DNA from: Paracoccus thiocyanatus
Lineage (GTDB): Bacteria > Pseudomonadota > Alphaproteobacteria > Rhodobacterales > Rhodobacteraceae
Length of the DNA: 64,000 nt
NCBI RefSeq assembly: GCF_900156255.1
Contig: NZ_FTMK01000001.1
Span: forward strand, 238,047-302,046
Direction of reading: 5' to 3'
The translations under genes and the position numbers were made by a program. The notes under the pieces were generated by a model, which ran no database searches, had not been told where the DNA came from, and saw only the letters and a program-made list of their open reading frames with translations. Position 1 is the stretch's first letter. Every line of letters begins with the position of its first letter. This document shows, piece after piece, positions 18,687 through 27,808 of this stretch.

Positions 18687-19619
18687 ATGGCGCGCAAGGG
18701 CCCTGATTACGCGGCTCCGGTCCGCCGCATCCTGGTTTCGCTGCTGGTGCTGGTGCTGCTGGCGGTGTTCCTGTTCTGGCAGATCGACAGCCCCAGGGCC
18801 GAGCGGATGCGCGCGGCCTTTGTCGACCGCTTCGTGCCCAGCTTTGACTGGGCCATGACGCCGGTCACCAGGCTGTCGCGTATGGTGGCCGGTTTCCAGT
18901 CCTATGCCCGGCTATACGAGCAGAACCAGGAATTGCGGCGCGAATTGCAGAAAATGTCGGCCTGGAAAGAGGCCGCGGTGCAACTGGAACAGGAAAACGC
19001 CAAGCTGCTGGCGCAGAACAATGTCAGGATCGACCCGGCGCTGACCAGCGTGTCGGGCGTGGTGCTGACCGATAGCGGCACGGCCTTTCGCCAGTCGGTG
19101 CTGCTGAACGTGGGCGCGCGCGACGGCATCGTCGATGGCTGGGCGACCATGGACGGGCTGGGGCTTGTCGGGCGCATCTCGGGCGTGGGCCAGACGACCA
19201 GCCGGGTGCTGCTGCTGACCGATCCGTCCAGTCGCATTCCGGTGACGATCCTGCCTTCGGGGCAGCATGCGCTGCTGGCGGGCGACAATACCGCGCTGCC
19301 GGCGCTGGATTTCATCGAAAGCCCGGAAAACCTGCGGCCCGGCGACCGGGTGGTCAGTTCGGGCGATGGCGGGGTGTTCCCGCCCGGCCTGCCGGTCGGA
19401 CAGGTCGCGCAGGCCAGCGACGGCCGGCTGCGGGTGCGGCTGGCGGCCGATTACGGCAGGCTGGAATTCCTGCGTGTGCTGCGCAGCCACCCGGCCGAGC
19501 AACTGGCCGATACCGGCATGCTGATCCCGCCGCCGCCGGCCGATTTCATCGGCCCGCCCATGCCGGCGCCGGCCGATCTGCAAGGGGCGGCCGCCGGGCC
19601 CGTTCCGGCGGATGATTGA
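18687..19619 (+). CDS. mreC: Rod shape-determining protein MreC
   Basis: A 310-residue periplasmic scaffold protein: a short cytoplasmic start, one transmembrane helix (around ILVSLLVLVLLAVFLFW), a coiled coil (LYEQNQELRRELQKMSAWKEA) and a beta-rich MreC domain (GVVLTDSGTAFRQSVLLNVG, GRISGVGQTTSRVLLL). The C-terminal tail is proline- and alanine-rich. It links MreB to PBP2 and RodA. It lies 13 bases after mreB and overlaps mreD by 8 bases. Confidence 0.95.
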   Translation: MARKGPDYAAPVRRILVSLLVLVLLAVFLFWQIDSPRAERMRAAFVDRFVPSFDWAMTPVTRLSRMVAGFQSYARLYEQNQELRRELQKMSAWKEAAVQLEQENAKLLAQNNVRIDPALTSVSGVVLTDSGTAFRQSVLLNVGARDGIVDGWATMDGLGLVGRISGVGQTTSRVLLLTDPSSRIPVTILPSGQHALLAGDNTALPALDFIESPENLRPGDRVVSSGDGGVFPPGLPVGQVAQASDGRLRVRLAADYGRLEFLRVLRSHPAEQLADTGMLIPPPPADFIGPPMPAPADLQGAAAGPVPADD

Positions 19620-20142
19620 CCCGTCCCGCCAGCGGCGGATCGTCGGGCAGGCGCTGTTCGTGGCGCTGTTCCTGGCGATCCTGTTCTGGCGGCTGCTGCC
19701 GCTGGCGCCCGGCCGCATCGGCTGGCCGGGGCCGGACCTGGCGCTGTGCCTGGCGCTGGTCTGGGTGCTGCGCCGGCCCGAGCAGGTGCCGGTCCTGACC
19801 ATCGCCGTCCTGTTCCTGATCGAGGATATCCTGCTGATGCGCCCCATGGGGCTGGGCGCGGCAATGGCGGTGATCGGCACCGAGGCTGCAAGAAAGCGCG
19901 AGCAGCGTTGGCGCGAATTGCCTTTCATGGTTGAATGGCTGCGCGTGGCGATGCTTCTGGCGCTGATGATGGTGGCGAACCGAATCCTGCTGGCGATGTT
20001 CTTCCTGCCCCTGCCGCCGCTTGGGCAGGTGATCCTGCAATCGCTTGCCACCATTGCCGCCTACCCGCTGGTGGCGGCGCTTGCGGGCCGGGTGCTTGGC
20101 CTGCCGCGCGGCCGCGCCGAAAGAGATACGAGGTATCGCTGA
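19612..20142 (+). CDS. mreD: Rod shape-determining membrane protein MreD
   Basis: A 176-residue polytopic membrane protein with about five hydrophobic helices. Sequence conservation is low in this family, so the call rests on size, hydrophobicity and position between mreC (8-base overlap) and mrdA. The recognisable part is WPGPDLALCLALVWVLRRPEQ followed by EDILLMRPMGLGAAM, which matches alphaproteobacterial MreD. It is part of the elongasome membrane complex. Confidence 0.9.
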   Translation: MIDPSRQRRIVGQALFVALFLAILFWRLLPLAPGRIGWPGPDLALCLALVWVLRRPEQVPVLTIAVLFLIEDILLMRPMGLGAAMAVIGTEAARKREQRWRELPFMVEWLRVAMLLALMMVANRILLAMFFLPLPPLGQVILQSLATIAAYPLVAALAGRVLGLPRGRAERDTRYR

Positions 20143-20145
20143 ACC

Positions 20146-22089
20146 ATGCGCAAGTCAGAACGCGACATCGCCGAAAGCAGCCGCCTGATCACCCGCCGGG
20201 TGCTGATGCTGGGTGCGATCCAGGCGGCGGTGGTTTCGGCCCTGGGGCTGAAGCTGCGCTCGATGCAACTGGAACATGCGGATGAATACCGGATGCTGTC
20301 GGACGGCAACTCGATCAAGATCCGGCTGCTGCCGCCGGCGCGCGGATTGGTCCTGGACCGCAACGGCACCATCATCGCCGGAAACGAGCAGAATTACCGC
20401 GTCACCCTGACCAGGGAAGAGGCGGGCGACATCTCGGCGGTGATCGCCCGCCTGCGCCATATCATCGCGATGAGCGACCGCCAGGCGGCCGAGATCCTGG
20501 AAGAGATCCGCAAGCGCAGCGCCGTCACCCCGGTCCTGGTCGCCGACCGGCTAAGCTGGGACGAGTTCTCGTCCATCGCGCTCAACGCCCCGGCCCTGCC
20601 CGGCGTCACGCCCGAGGCGGGACTGTCGCGCAGCTACCCGCGCGCCGGCGATTTCGCGCATGTGCTGGGCTATGTCGGGCCGGTTTCCGATTACGACCTG
20701 TCCAAGATCGAGGATCCCGACCCGGTCCTGCGCCTGCCCGAGTTCCAGCTTGGCAAGGTCGGCATGGAGGCAAAGCTGGAAGAGGCGCTGCGCGGCAAGG
20801 CCGGCTCGCGCCGGGTCGAGGTGAACAGCGCCGGGCGCGAGATGCGCGAGCTGTCGCGGCAAGAGGGGCAGCAGGGCGCCACGGTCCAGACCACGCTGGA
20901 CGCAGGCTTGCAGAATTTCGCCACCCAGCGGCTGGGCAACGAAAGCGCCGCCGCGGTGGTGCTGGACGTGACCACCGGCGATATCGTGGCGATTTCGTCG
21001 TCGCCGGTCTTCGACCCCAACAAGTTCGTGCGCGGCATCTCGGGGCCGGATTACCGGGCGCTGATGGAACATGACCACCGCCCGCTGGCCGACAAGACCG
21101 TGCAGGGCGTCTATCCCCCCGGCTCGACCTTCAAGATGGTAACGCTGCTTGCCGGGCTGGAATCCGGGGTGATCGACAGCGGCTCGCGCTTTTATTGCCC
21201 CGGCTATACCACCGTGGCCGGCCGCCGCTTTCATTGCTGGAGCCGGGGCGGGCACGGCATGGTCGATGCGATGGGCAGCCTGGAACATTCCTGCGACGTC
21301 TATTACTACGAACTGGCGCAGCGGGTCGGCATCGACCGCATCGCCGCCATGGCGCGCAAGCTGGGGATCGGCGTGCGCCACGACCTGCCCATGTCCGCCA
21401 TCGCCGAAGGCATCGCGCCGGACCGCGACTGGAAGCGTGCGCGCTATGACCAGGAATGGCAGGTGGGCGATTCGCTCAACGCCTCGATCGGCCAGGGCTA
21501 TGTGCTGGCCTCGCCGCTGCAACTGGCGGTGATGACGGCGCGGCTGGCCACGGGCCGGGCGGTGGCGCCGCGCCTGGTTCGCGCCATCGACGGCCAGGCC
21601 GAGCCGGTGCCGGACTGGCCGGCGCTGGACATCGCCCCGCTGCACCTGCACGCGGCGCGGGCCGGCATGGATGCGGTGATGAACAGCAGCCGCGGCACCG
21701 CCCGGCGTTCGCGCATCACCTTGCCGGAATGGCGGATGGCGGGCAAGACCGGCACCAGCCAGGTCCGCAACATCACCGCCGCCGAACGCGCCCGCGGCGT
21801 GATTTCGAACGAGCAATTGCCCTGGAACCGGCGCGACCATGCGCTGTTCGTCTGTTTCGCGCCCTATGAGATGCCGCGCTATGCCGTCTCGGTGGTGGTC
21901 GAGCATGGCGGCGGCGGCGGCGCGGTCGCGGCCCCGATCGCCCGCGACATCCTGCTTTATGCGCTGGCGGACGGCTTGCCGCCGCTGAGCGCCTATCCCG
22001 AGGCCGAGCGCGCCAAGGTGCAGGAGATCTGGTCGCGCATGAACCTGATGCCTTCGGCCCGCAAGGGCGAGGCGCGCGCAAGGGCCTGA
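20146..22089 (+). CDS. mrdA: Penicillin-binding protein 2 (elongasome transpeptidase)
   Basis: A 647-residue class B PBP2. It has a short cytoplasmic N terminus, one membrane helix (RRVLMLGAIQAAVVSALGL), the pedestal domain with PPARGLVLDRNG and GYVGPVSDYDL, and the transpeptidase domain. Catalytic motifs are GSTFK (serine near residue 326), SCD near 382 as usual for PBP2, and GKTGTSQV near 533. It crosslinks peptidoglycan with RodA during elongation. It starts 3 bases after mreD and ends 3 bases before rodA. Confidence 0.96.
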   Translation: MRKSERDIAESSRLITRRVLMLGAIQAAVVSALGLKLRSMQLEHADEYRMLSDGNSIKIRLLPPARGLVLDRNGTIIAGNEQNYRVTLTREEAGDISAVIARLRHIIAMSDRQAAEILEEIRKRSAVTPVLVADRLSWDEFSSIALNAPALPGVTPEAGLSRSYPRAGDFAHVLGYVGPVSDYDLSKIEDPDPVLRLPEFQLGKVGMEAKLEEALRGKAGSRRVEVNSAGREMRELSRQEGQQGATVQTTLDAGLQNFATQRLGNESAAAVVLDVTTGDIVAISSSPVFDPNKFVRGISGPDYRALMEHDHRPLADKTVQGVYPPGSTFKMVTLLAGLESGVIDSGSRFYCPGYTTVAGRRFHCWSRGGHGMVDAMGSLEHSCDVYYYELAQRVGIDRIAAMARKLGIGVRHDLPMSAIAEGIAPDRDWKRARYDQEWQVGDSLNASIGQGYVLASPLQLAVMTARLATGRAVAPRLVRAIDGQAEPVPDWPALDIAPLHLHAARAGMDAVMNSSRGTARRSRITLPEWRMAGKTGTSQVRNITAAERARGVISNEQLPWNRRDHALFVCFAPYEMPRYAVSVVVEHGGGGGAVAAPIARDILLYALADGLPPLSAYPEAERAKVQEIWSRMNLMPSARKGEARARA

Positions 22090-22092
22090 ACC

Positions 22093-23235
22093 ATGAGCTA
22101 TCTGGACTATCAAGTCGCCCAGGTGCCGACGGGCTGGCGCAAGATCCTGCACCTGAACTGGCCGCTGGTGTTCCTGGTCACGGCGGTCAGCAGCATCGGA
22201 TTCCTGATGCTTTATTCCGTCTCGGGCGGCGATATCGACCGCTGGGCCGGCCCGCAGATGGAGCGTTTCGCCGTCGGCATGGCGGTAATGCTGGCGCTGG
22301 CCTTCGTGCCGATCTGGTTCTGGCGCTCGATCTCGGTGGTTTCCTATGTGATCTGCGTCGCCCTGCTGGTGCTGGTCGAGGTGGTCGGCGATGTCGGCAT
22401 GGGCGCGCAGCGCTGGCTGGTGCTGGGGCCGATCCGCATCCAGCCGTCGGAACTGACCAAGGTCGCCTTCGTGCTGACGCTGGCGGCCTATTACGACTGG
22501 CTGCCGGTCGACAAAGTCTCGCGCCCGTTCTGGGTGCTGGTGCCGGTGGTGCTGATCCTGCTGCCGACCGGGCTGGTGCTGATGCAGCCCGACCTGGGCA
22601 CCTCGATCATGCTGGTGGCGGGCGGCGGCATCGTGATGTTCGCGGCCGGCGTCAGCCTGTGGTATTTCGCCGCCGTCATCGCCATCGCCGTCGCCGCCGT
22701 CACCACGGTTCTGGAAAGCCGCGGCACCGACTGGCAATTGCTGCACGATTACCAGTTCCGCCGCATCGACACCTTCCTGGACCCCGGATCGGATCCCTTG
22801 GGCGCCGGCTACAACATCGCCCAGGCGCAGATCGCGCTGGGATCGGGCGGCTGGTCGGGGCGCGGCTTCATGCAGGGCACGCAGTCGCGGCTGAACTTCC
22901 TGCCCGAGAAGCACACCGATTTCATCTTCACCTCGCTGGCCGAGGAGTTCGGCTTTGTCGGCGCCGGGTCGCTGTTGGTGCTTTACGTCCTGATCCTGGG
23001 ATTTTGCATGTATTCGGCCCTCACCAACCGCGACCGCTTCGCCAGCCTGCTGACCATCGGCATCGCCGGGACGTTCTTTCTTTACTTCTCGATCAATATG
23101 GCGACGGTGATGGGCATGCTGCCGGCCAAGGGCTCTCCCTTGCCGCTGGTCAGTTACGGAGGAACCTCGCTCATGATCCTGCTGATGGGTTTCGGCATCG
23201 TGCAATCGGCCCATGTCCATCGCCCCCGAGGCTAG
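22093..23235 (+). CDS. rodA: RodA, SEDS peptidoglycan polymerase
   Basis: A 380-residue SEDS-family glycosyltransferase with about ten membrane helices. Family motifs include WLVLGPIRIQPSELTKVAFV, LMQPDLGTSIML, the large periplasmic loop with GAGYNIAQAQIALGSGGWSG, the FLPEKHTDFIFTSLAEEFGF segment and GSPLPLVSYGGTS. It polymerises glycan strands with PBP2. It is the last gene of the mre operon; the next gene starts 4 bases beyond it but has a different function. Confidence 0.96.
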   Translation: MSYLDYQVAQVPTGWRKILHLNWPLVFLVTAVSSIGFLMLYSVSGGDIDRWAGPQMERFAVGMAVMLALAFVPIWFWRSISVVSYVICVALLVLVEVVGDVGMGAQRWLVLGPIRIQPSELTKVAFVLTLAAYYDWLPVDKVSRPFWVLVPVVLILLPTGLVLMQPDLGTSIMLVAGGGIVMFAAGVSLWYFAAVIAIAVAAVTTVLESRGTDWQLLHDYQFRRIDTFLDPGSDPLGAGYNIAQAQIALGSGGWSGRGFMQGTQSRLNFLPEKHTDFIFTSLAEEFGFVGAGSLLVLYVLILGFCMYSALTNRDRFASLLTIGIAGTFFLYFSINMATVMGMLPAKGSPLPLVSYGGTSLMILLMGFGIVQSAHVHRPRG

Positions 23236-23239
23236 CGCG

Positions 23240-24160
23240 ATGCGGATTCTGTTCGCTGCCCCCGCCCCGCTATGGGACGAATGGGCGCCCGCCCTGCGCG
23301 CGGCCTGTCCCGAAATGGAACTGTGCCGTGACGGCGATCCGGCGGGTTTCGACGCGCTGATCTATGCGCCGGGCTATCCCCAGGACGGAACCGCGCTGGA
23401 CTTTGCCCCTTTCACCCGCGCGCGGCTGGTGCAAAGCCTGTGGGCCGGGGTCGAGCGTATCGTGACCAACCCGACCCTGACCCAGCCGCTTTGCCGCATG
23501 GTCGATCCGGGGCTGGCGCAGGGCATGGTGGAATATTGCACCGGCTGGGCGCTGCGGGCGCATCTGGGCATGGACCGCCAGCTTCAGGACGGCATCTGGC
23601 GCGGCGGCCAGGCCCCGCCGCTGGCGGCCGGGCGTGGCGTGACCGTGCTGGGCATGGGCGAATTGGGCCGGGCGGTGGCCGCGGCGCTGGCCGGCCTGGG
23701 CTTTCGCGTCGCCGGCTGGTCGCGATCGGGCCGCCCGGTGCCGGGGCTTCAGGTGCTGGCGGGCGACGCCCTGCCCCAGGCCCTGAACCGGGCCGAAATC
23801 CTGGTCTGCCTGCTGCCCGACACCGCCGAGACGCGCGACCTTTTGGACGCCGAACGGCTGGCGCTGCTGCCGCCGGGGGCGACGATCATCAATGCCGGCC
23901 GCGGCACGCTGATCGACGATGCGGCGCTGCTTGCCGCGCTGGGGCGCGACCCAGCCGCCCATGCGGTGCTGGACGTGTTCCGAACCGAGCCGCTGCCGCC
24001 CGGCCATCCGTTCTGGGCCCATCCCCGCATCACCGTCACCCCGCATGTCGCGGCCGCGACGCGGCCCGCCAGCGCCGCGCCGGTGGTGGCCCGGAACCTG
24101 CGCCGCGCCATGCGCGGCGAGCCGCTTTTGCACCTGGTGGACCGGACGCGGGGCTATTGA
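23240..24160 (+). CDS. D-2-hydroxyacid dehydrogenase, GhrA-like (glyoxylate/hydroxypyruvate reductase A)
   Basis: A 306-residue NAD(P)H-dependent reductase. The Rossmann motif is GRGVTVLGMGELGRAVAAAL, followed by LVCLLPDTAETRDLLD, the INAGRGTLIDDAAL signature with the catalytic Arg region, a Glu in FRTEPLPPGHPFW and the catalytic His in TPHVAA. It resembles E. coli GhrA, which reduces glyoxylate and hydroxypyruvate. The frame begins earlier inside rodA (23213), but the ATG at 23240 has GAGG 8 bases upstream and begins at the homologous MRILFAAP. It probably reads through from the mre operon. Confidence 0.85.
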   Translation: MRILFAAPAPLWDEWAPALRAACPEMELCRDGDPAGFDALIYAPGYPQDGTALDFAPFTRARLVQSLWAGVERIVTNPTLTQPLCRMVDPGLAQGMVEYCTGWALRAHLGMDRQLQDGIWRGGQAPPLAAGRGVTVLGMGELGRAVAAALAGLGFRVAGWSRSGRPVPGLQVLAGDALPQALNRAEILVCLLPDTAETRDLLDAERLALLPPGATIINAGRGTLIDDAALLAALGRDPAAHAVLDVFRTEPLPPGHPFWAHPRITVTPHVAAATRPASAAPVVARNLRRAMRGEPLLHLVDRTRGY

Positions 24161-24237
24161 CCATTTGCGCAACTTGCGGGTGCAGGCCCGCCGGCCGATA
24201 AGAAGGCGGACTGCCCCGTGTTGATGGAGCGATGTTC

Positions 24238-25659
24238 ATGACGATCACCCCCGTTCTGCTGGCCGGAGGCTCGGGCACCCGGCTGTGGCCCGTCTCGCGC
24301 AAGAGCTTTCCCAAGCAGTTCGCCCCTCTGGTGGGCGAAGAAAGCCTGTTCCAGGCCTCGGCCCGCCGGCTGGCCGGGCCGCGCTTTGCCGCGCCGCTGG
24401 TCATGACCAATGCCGATTTCCGCTTTATCGTGGCCGAGCAGCTGGACCAGATCGGCATCGCCCCCGCGGCGATCCTGATCGAGCCCGCCGGCCGCAATAC
24501 CGCCCCTGCCATCCTTGCCGCAGCCCTGCGCGCCGCCGAAACCGACCCCGAGGCGCTGTTGCTGGTCGCGCCCTCGGACCATGTCGTGCCCGATGCCGAG
24601 GCGTTCGGCCGCGCCGTCGATCTGGGCGTGCCCGCCGCGCGCGCCGGCCGCATCGTCACCTTCGGCATCACCCCCACCCGCCCCGAAACCGGCTATGGCT
24701 ATGTCGAGGCCGAGGGAGAGGGCCTGGGGCCGCTGGTGCTGAGGCGCTTTGTCGAAAAGCCCGATGCGGCGAATGCGGCGCGGATGATCGCGCAGGGCAA
24801 TTTCCTGTGGAATGCCGGCATCTTCCTGTTCGCCGCCCGCACGATGATCGAGGCTTTCGAAACCCATGCGCCCGGCTATCTTGCCCCCGTGCGGGCGGCC
24901 CTGGCCGAGGCGCGCATGGACCTGGGCTTTCTGCGGCTGGCGCCCGAGCCGTGGGAGCGTCTGCCCGACCTGTCCGTGGACTATGCGGTGCTGGAAAAGG
25001 CCGCCAACCTGTCGGTGGTGCGCTATTGCGGCCATTGGTCCGACCTGGGCGGCTGGGACGCGGTCTGGCGCGAGGCGCAGGACCAGGTCCCGGCCGAACG
25101 CGGCGCCGTGGCCGATGCCCGCTCGACCGCCATTGATTGCGACAATGTCCTGCTGCGTTCGCAGGATGAAGGAATCGAGGTGGTGGGCATCGGCCTGAAG
25201 GACGTGATGGTCGTGGCCACCAATGACGCGGTTCTGGTCGCCGGCATGGATCGCGCGCAAGAGGTCAGGCAGGCGGTCGCCGCGCTGAAATCCAAGGGCG
25301 CGCGCCAGGCCGAGCATTTCCTGCGCGACCACCGCCCCTGGGGCTGGTTCGAAACCCTCGCCCTGGCCGACCGCTTCCAGGTCAAGCGCATCGTGGTCAA
25401 TCCGGGCGCGGCGCTGTCGCTGCAATCGCATTTCCACCGCTCGGAACATTGGATCGTCGTCTCGGGCACCGCGCGGGTGACGGTGGACGAAACCGTGACG
25501 CTGGTGACGGAAAACCAGTCGATCTATGTGCCGCTGGGCGCGGTCCACCGGCTGGAAAACCCCGGCAAGGTGGCCATGGTGCTGATCGAGGTGCAGACCG
25601 GCGCCTATCTGGGCGAGGACGATATCCTGCGCTACGAGGACGTGTATTCGCGCGAATGA
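24238..25659 (+). CDS. Mannose-1-phosphate guanylyltransferase / mannose-6-phosphate isomerase
   Basis: A 473-residue bifunctional ManC/AlgA/XanB-type enzyme making GDP-mannose for polysaccharide synthesis. The nucleotidyltransferase domain has LLAGGSGTRLWPVSRKSFPKQF and the FVEKPD motif. The C-terminal cupin isomerase domain has RPWGWFE, QSHFHRSEHW (metal-binding histidines), the IYVPLGAVHRLEN segment and a closing ILRYEDVYSR. The ATG at 24238 has GGAG 8 bases upstream and fits better than the one at 24232. The nearby rhamnosyltransferase-like gene also suggests surface glycan synthesis. Confidence 0.93.
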   Translation: MTITPVLLAGGSGTRLWPVSRKSFPKQFAPLVGEESLFQASARRLAGPRFAAPLVMTNADFRFIVAEQLDQIGIAPAAILIEPAGRNTAPAILAAALRAAETDPEALLLVAPSDHVVPDAEAFGRAVDLGVPAARAGRIVTFGITPTRPETGYGYVEAEGEGLGPLVLRRFVEKPDAANAARMIAQGNFLWNAGIFLFAARTMIEAFETHAPGYLAPVRAALAEARMDLGFLRLAPEPWERLPDLSVDYAVLEKAANLSVVRYCGHWSDLGGWDAVWREAQDQVPAERGAVADARSTAIDCDNVLLRSQDEGIEVVGIGLKDVMVVATNDAVLVAGMDRAQEVRQAVAALKSKGARQAEHFLRDHRPWGWFETLALADRFQVKRIVVNPGAALSLQSHFHRSEHWIVVSGTARVTVDETVTLVTENQSIYVPLGAVHRLENPGKVAMVLIEVQTGAYLGEDDILRYEDVYSRE

Positions 25660-25727
25660 TCCGCTCGCGCCATCGTGGGCTGCACCGGCTTGCGGGCCGG
25701 CAGGCGGCCGTCTAACCATGGCCGGTA

Positions 25728-26732
25728 ATGAGACGCATGGTGAAATCGCTGATCCCGGCCGCGCTGTTGCTGGCGCTTGCCACGCTGGCGGCGCGGGCCG
25801 GGGAACTGGCGGTGCAACTGCGCGGGCCGGGGCTGGCGGAATCCGCCGGCTTCGTGCTGGCCCAGGCGCGCGGCTATTACGCCCAGGAGGGACTGGCCGT
25901 CACGCTGCACCCTGTCCGGCCCGCGCCGCCCTTTGAATCGCTGGCGCGGGGCGAGACGGATCTGGCCGTGGCCTGGATGCCCACGGCGCTGGTCGCGCGC
26001 GAAAACGGCCTGCCGCTGGTCCATATCGGCCAGATCCTGGCACGCCCGGCGCTGCGGCTGACCTGCCGGCGCGAGGCGGGCGTGGCCCGCGCCGCCGATC
26101 TGCACGGCAAGACCATCGCAAGCTGGTTCGGCGGCGCGGAATATCCGTTGCAAGCCTGGCTGAACCGGCTGGATCTGTCCGCCGATGACAGCCTGTCCGG
26201 GGTCGCGCTGCTGGCGCAATGGCCGGCGGGGGCCGAGATGCTGCGCCACAAGCAGGCCGCCTGCATCAGCACATTAAGCCATGATCCGGTCGCGGGCCAA
26301 GGGCTGGTCGAGCTGGACCCCCAGGACCAGGATGCCGCGGTGCTGGAGGACGGGCTTTACGTCCTGTCGGCCGCGCTGGCCGCGCCGGGGACCGAAGCGC
26401 GGCTGGCCGGGTTCCTGCGCGCCAGCATGAAGGGCTGGCACGAAGCGGTCGCCCGCCCCGAGGAAACCGCCCGGCTGATCCTGGGCCCCGACCCCGACCA
26501 GGACGCCGTGCAGCGCCAGGCGGCGATGCTGCGCCGCATGGCCGGGCTGCTGTCGCAAAGCGGGGCGCTGGAGCTGGACGATTACCGCCGCACCGTCCAG
26601 GCGCTGCGCGCCGGCGGCGACAGGGCGGTGTTGCGCCGCGATCCGCAGCGCGCGACCACCAGCGCCATCAGCGACCGCGCCGCAGCCGCAGGACCCGCCG
26701 CAGCCGCAGCCGACGCCCTGCCGCCGCGTTGA
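25728..26732 (+). CDS. ABC transporter substrate-binding protein, NMT1/TauA-like, orphan
   Basis: A 334-residue periplasmic binding protein. A Sec signal peptide (SLIPAALLLALATLAARAG) is followed by the NMT1/SsuA-like fold: GFVLAQARGYYAQEGLAVTLHP, the ARGETDLAVAWMPTALVA pocket segment and DLHGKTIASWFGGAEYP. Such proteins bind nitrate, taurine, sulfonates or pyrimidine precursors. No permease or ATPase gene is adjacent, so its partner is elsewhere or it works alone. The tail after residue 300 is alanine-rich and possibly disordered. A second ATG lies three codons in. Confidence 0.75.
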   Translation: MRRMVKSLIPAALLLALATLAARAGELAVQLRGPGLAESAGFVLAQARGYYAQEGLAVTLHPVRPAPPFESLARGETDLAVAWMPTALVARENGLPLVHIGQILARPALRLTCRREAGVARAADLHGKTIASWFGGAEYPLQAWLNRLDLSADDSLSGVALLAQWPAGAEMLRHKQAACISTLSHDPVAGQGLVELDPQDQDAAVLEDGLYVLSAALAAPGTEARLAGFLRASMKGWHEAVARPEETARLILGPDPDQDAVQRQAAMLRRMAGLLSQSGALELDDYRRTVQALRAGGDRAVLRRDPQRATTSAISDRAAAAGPAAAAADALPPR

Positions 26733-26779
26733 TCGCCAAGCCCCTTGCCGGCCGGTGCCCGTCAAGGCAAGACGGGCGG

Positions 26780-27385
26780 ATGAGCGATACCTCTTCTTCC
26801 CGCCACAGCCCCGTCGAGGATGCGCAGGGCCTGGCCTATGGCAGCTTCATGGCCGCGGTCGGGGTGTTGCTGCTGACGCATCTGGGCTTTGTCACCGGCC
26901 AGACGGCAGGGCTGGCAATCCTGATCTCTTATGCCACCGGCTGGGGCTTTGCGCCGGTCTTCTTCCTGGTGAACCTGCCGTTTTACTGGCTGGGCTACCG
27001 CCGGCTGGGGCTGGGCTTCATGCTGAAGTCCTTTATCGCCGTCGCCGCCATGTCGGTGCTGGTCGCCACCCTGCCGGCGGGCCTGCAATTCGGCCATGTC
27101 CATCCCGCGCTGGGGGCGCTGCTGGTGGGGTTCCTGACCGGCTCGGCCTTGCTGGCGCTGTTTCGGCACGGCGCCTCGCTGGGAGGCGTCGGCATCGTCG
27201 CGCTTTATGTGCAGGATGCGACCGGCTTTCGCGCCGGCTGGACGCAGATGATCTTCGACGCCTGCATCTTTGCCTGCGCGCTGATGCTGCGCGACTGGCA
27301 GACGGTGGGCTGGTCATTTCTGGGGGCGGTGGTGGTGAACCTGGTGATCGCCATCAACCACCGCCGCGACCGCTATGTGGTCTAG
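26780..27385 (+). CDS. YitT family membrane protein
   Basis: A 201-residue membrane protein with five to six hydrophobic helices. Family traits are the QGLAYGSFMAAVGVLLLTHLGF start, TGQTAGLAILISYATGWGF and the GGVGIVALYVQDATGF motif, which resembles the glycine-rich GGTDII segment of YitT proteins. Function is not established in the family. A 5' extension to 26729 is in frame but overlaps the previous gene. The last bases overlap the convergent ArsC-like gene. Confidence 0.85.
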   Translation: MSDTSSSRHSPVEDAQGLAYGSFMAAVGVLLLTHLGFVTGQTAGLAILISYATGWGFAPVFFLVNLPFYWLGYRRLGLGFMLKSFIAVAAMSVLVATLPAGLQFGHVHPALGALLVGFLTGSALLALFRHGASLGGVGIVALYVQDATGFRAGWTQMIFDACIFACALMLRDWQTVGWSFLGAVVVNLVIAINHRRDRYVV

Positions 27386-27726
27386 GCCGCCACCCCCAGC
27401 GCACGCTTGACATTGGCGGTCCAGCCCAGCAGGCGCTGGTCGCTTTCCACGATCGCCGGACGCTTCATCAGCGAGGGCTTGGCCGACAGCATCTGCAAGG
27501 GCGTGCCGCCGCGTTCCTCATCGGACATGGCGCGCCAGGTCAGGCTGGCGCGGTTCACCAGCTTTTCCCCGAACTCGGCGATCATGCGCTGCCATTCGTC
27601 CCCGTCCAGGGGCGCCTTGGCCACGTCGCGGAAATCGACCTGCCAGCCCGCGGCCTGCAACGCGGCCTGGGCCTTTTGGCAGGTCGAGCAATGCGCCAGG
27701 CCATACATCTGAAGCCGTCCCGCCAT
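27382..27726 (-). CDS. ArsC/Spx-like thioredoxin-fold protein
   Basis: A 114-residue ArsC-family protein, similar to the YffB/Spx-like group rather than true arsenate reductase. The active-site region is YGLAHCSTCQKAQAAL, a CxxC, followed by FRDVAKAPLDGDEW and the conserved KPSLMKRPAIV segment containing the R-P pair. No ars genes are nearby, so arsenate reduction is not implied. The start chosen is MAGRLQMYG; an upstream in-frame stretch from 27825 shows no homology. Confidence 0.8.
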   Translation of the reverse strand: MAGRLQMYGLAHCSTCQKAQAALQAAGWQVDFRDVAKAPLDGDEWQRMIAEFGEKLVNRASLTWRAMSDEERGGTPLQMLSAKPSLMKRPAIVESDQRLLGWTANVKRALGVAA

Positions 27727-27808
27727 CACGGAAATCTCATCAGAGGCGCGGCGGTCGGCTGGTGCTGAGTGGTCATGGGCTGTCTCCTTCTTGCGCTTGG
27801 TCGGGGTG

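Noticed and set aside
20551..23220. 889-residue open frame on the minus strand opposite mrdA-rodA
   Set aside because: It is a high-GC shadow frame. The plus strand encodes clear PBP2 and RodA motifs, and the minus translation is rich in His, Gln, Arg and Gly with no family pattern.
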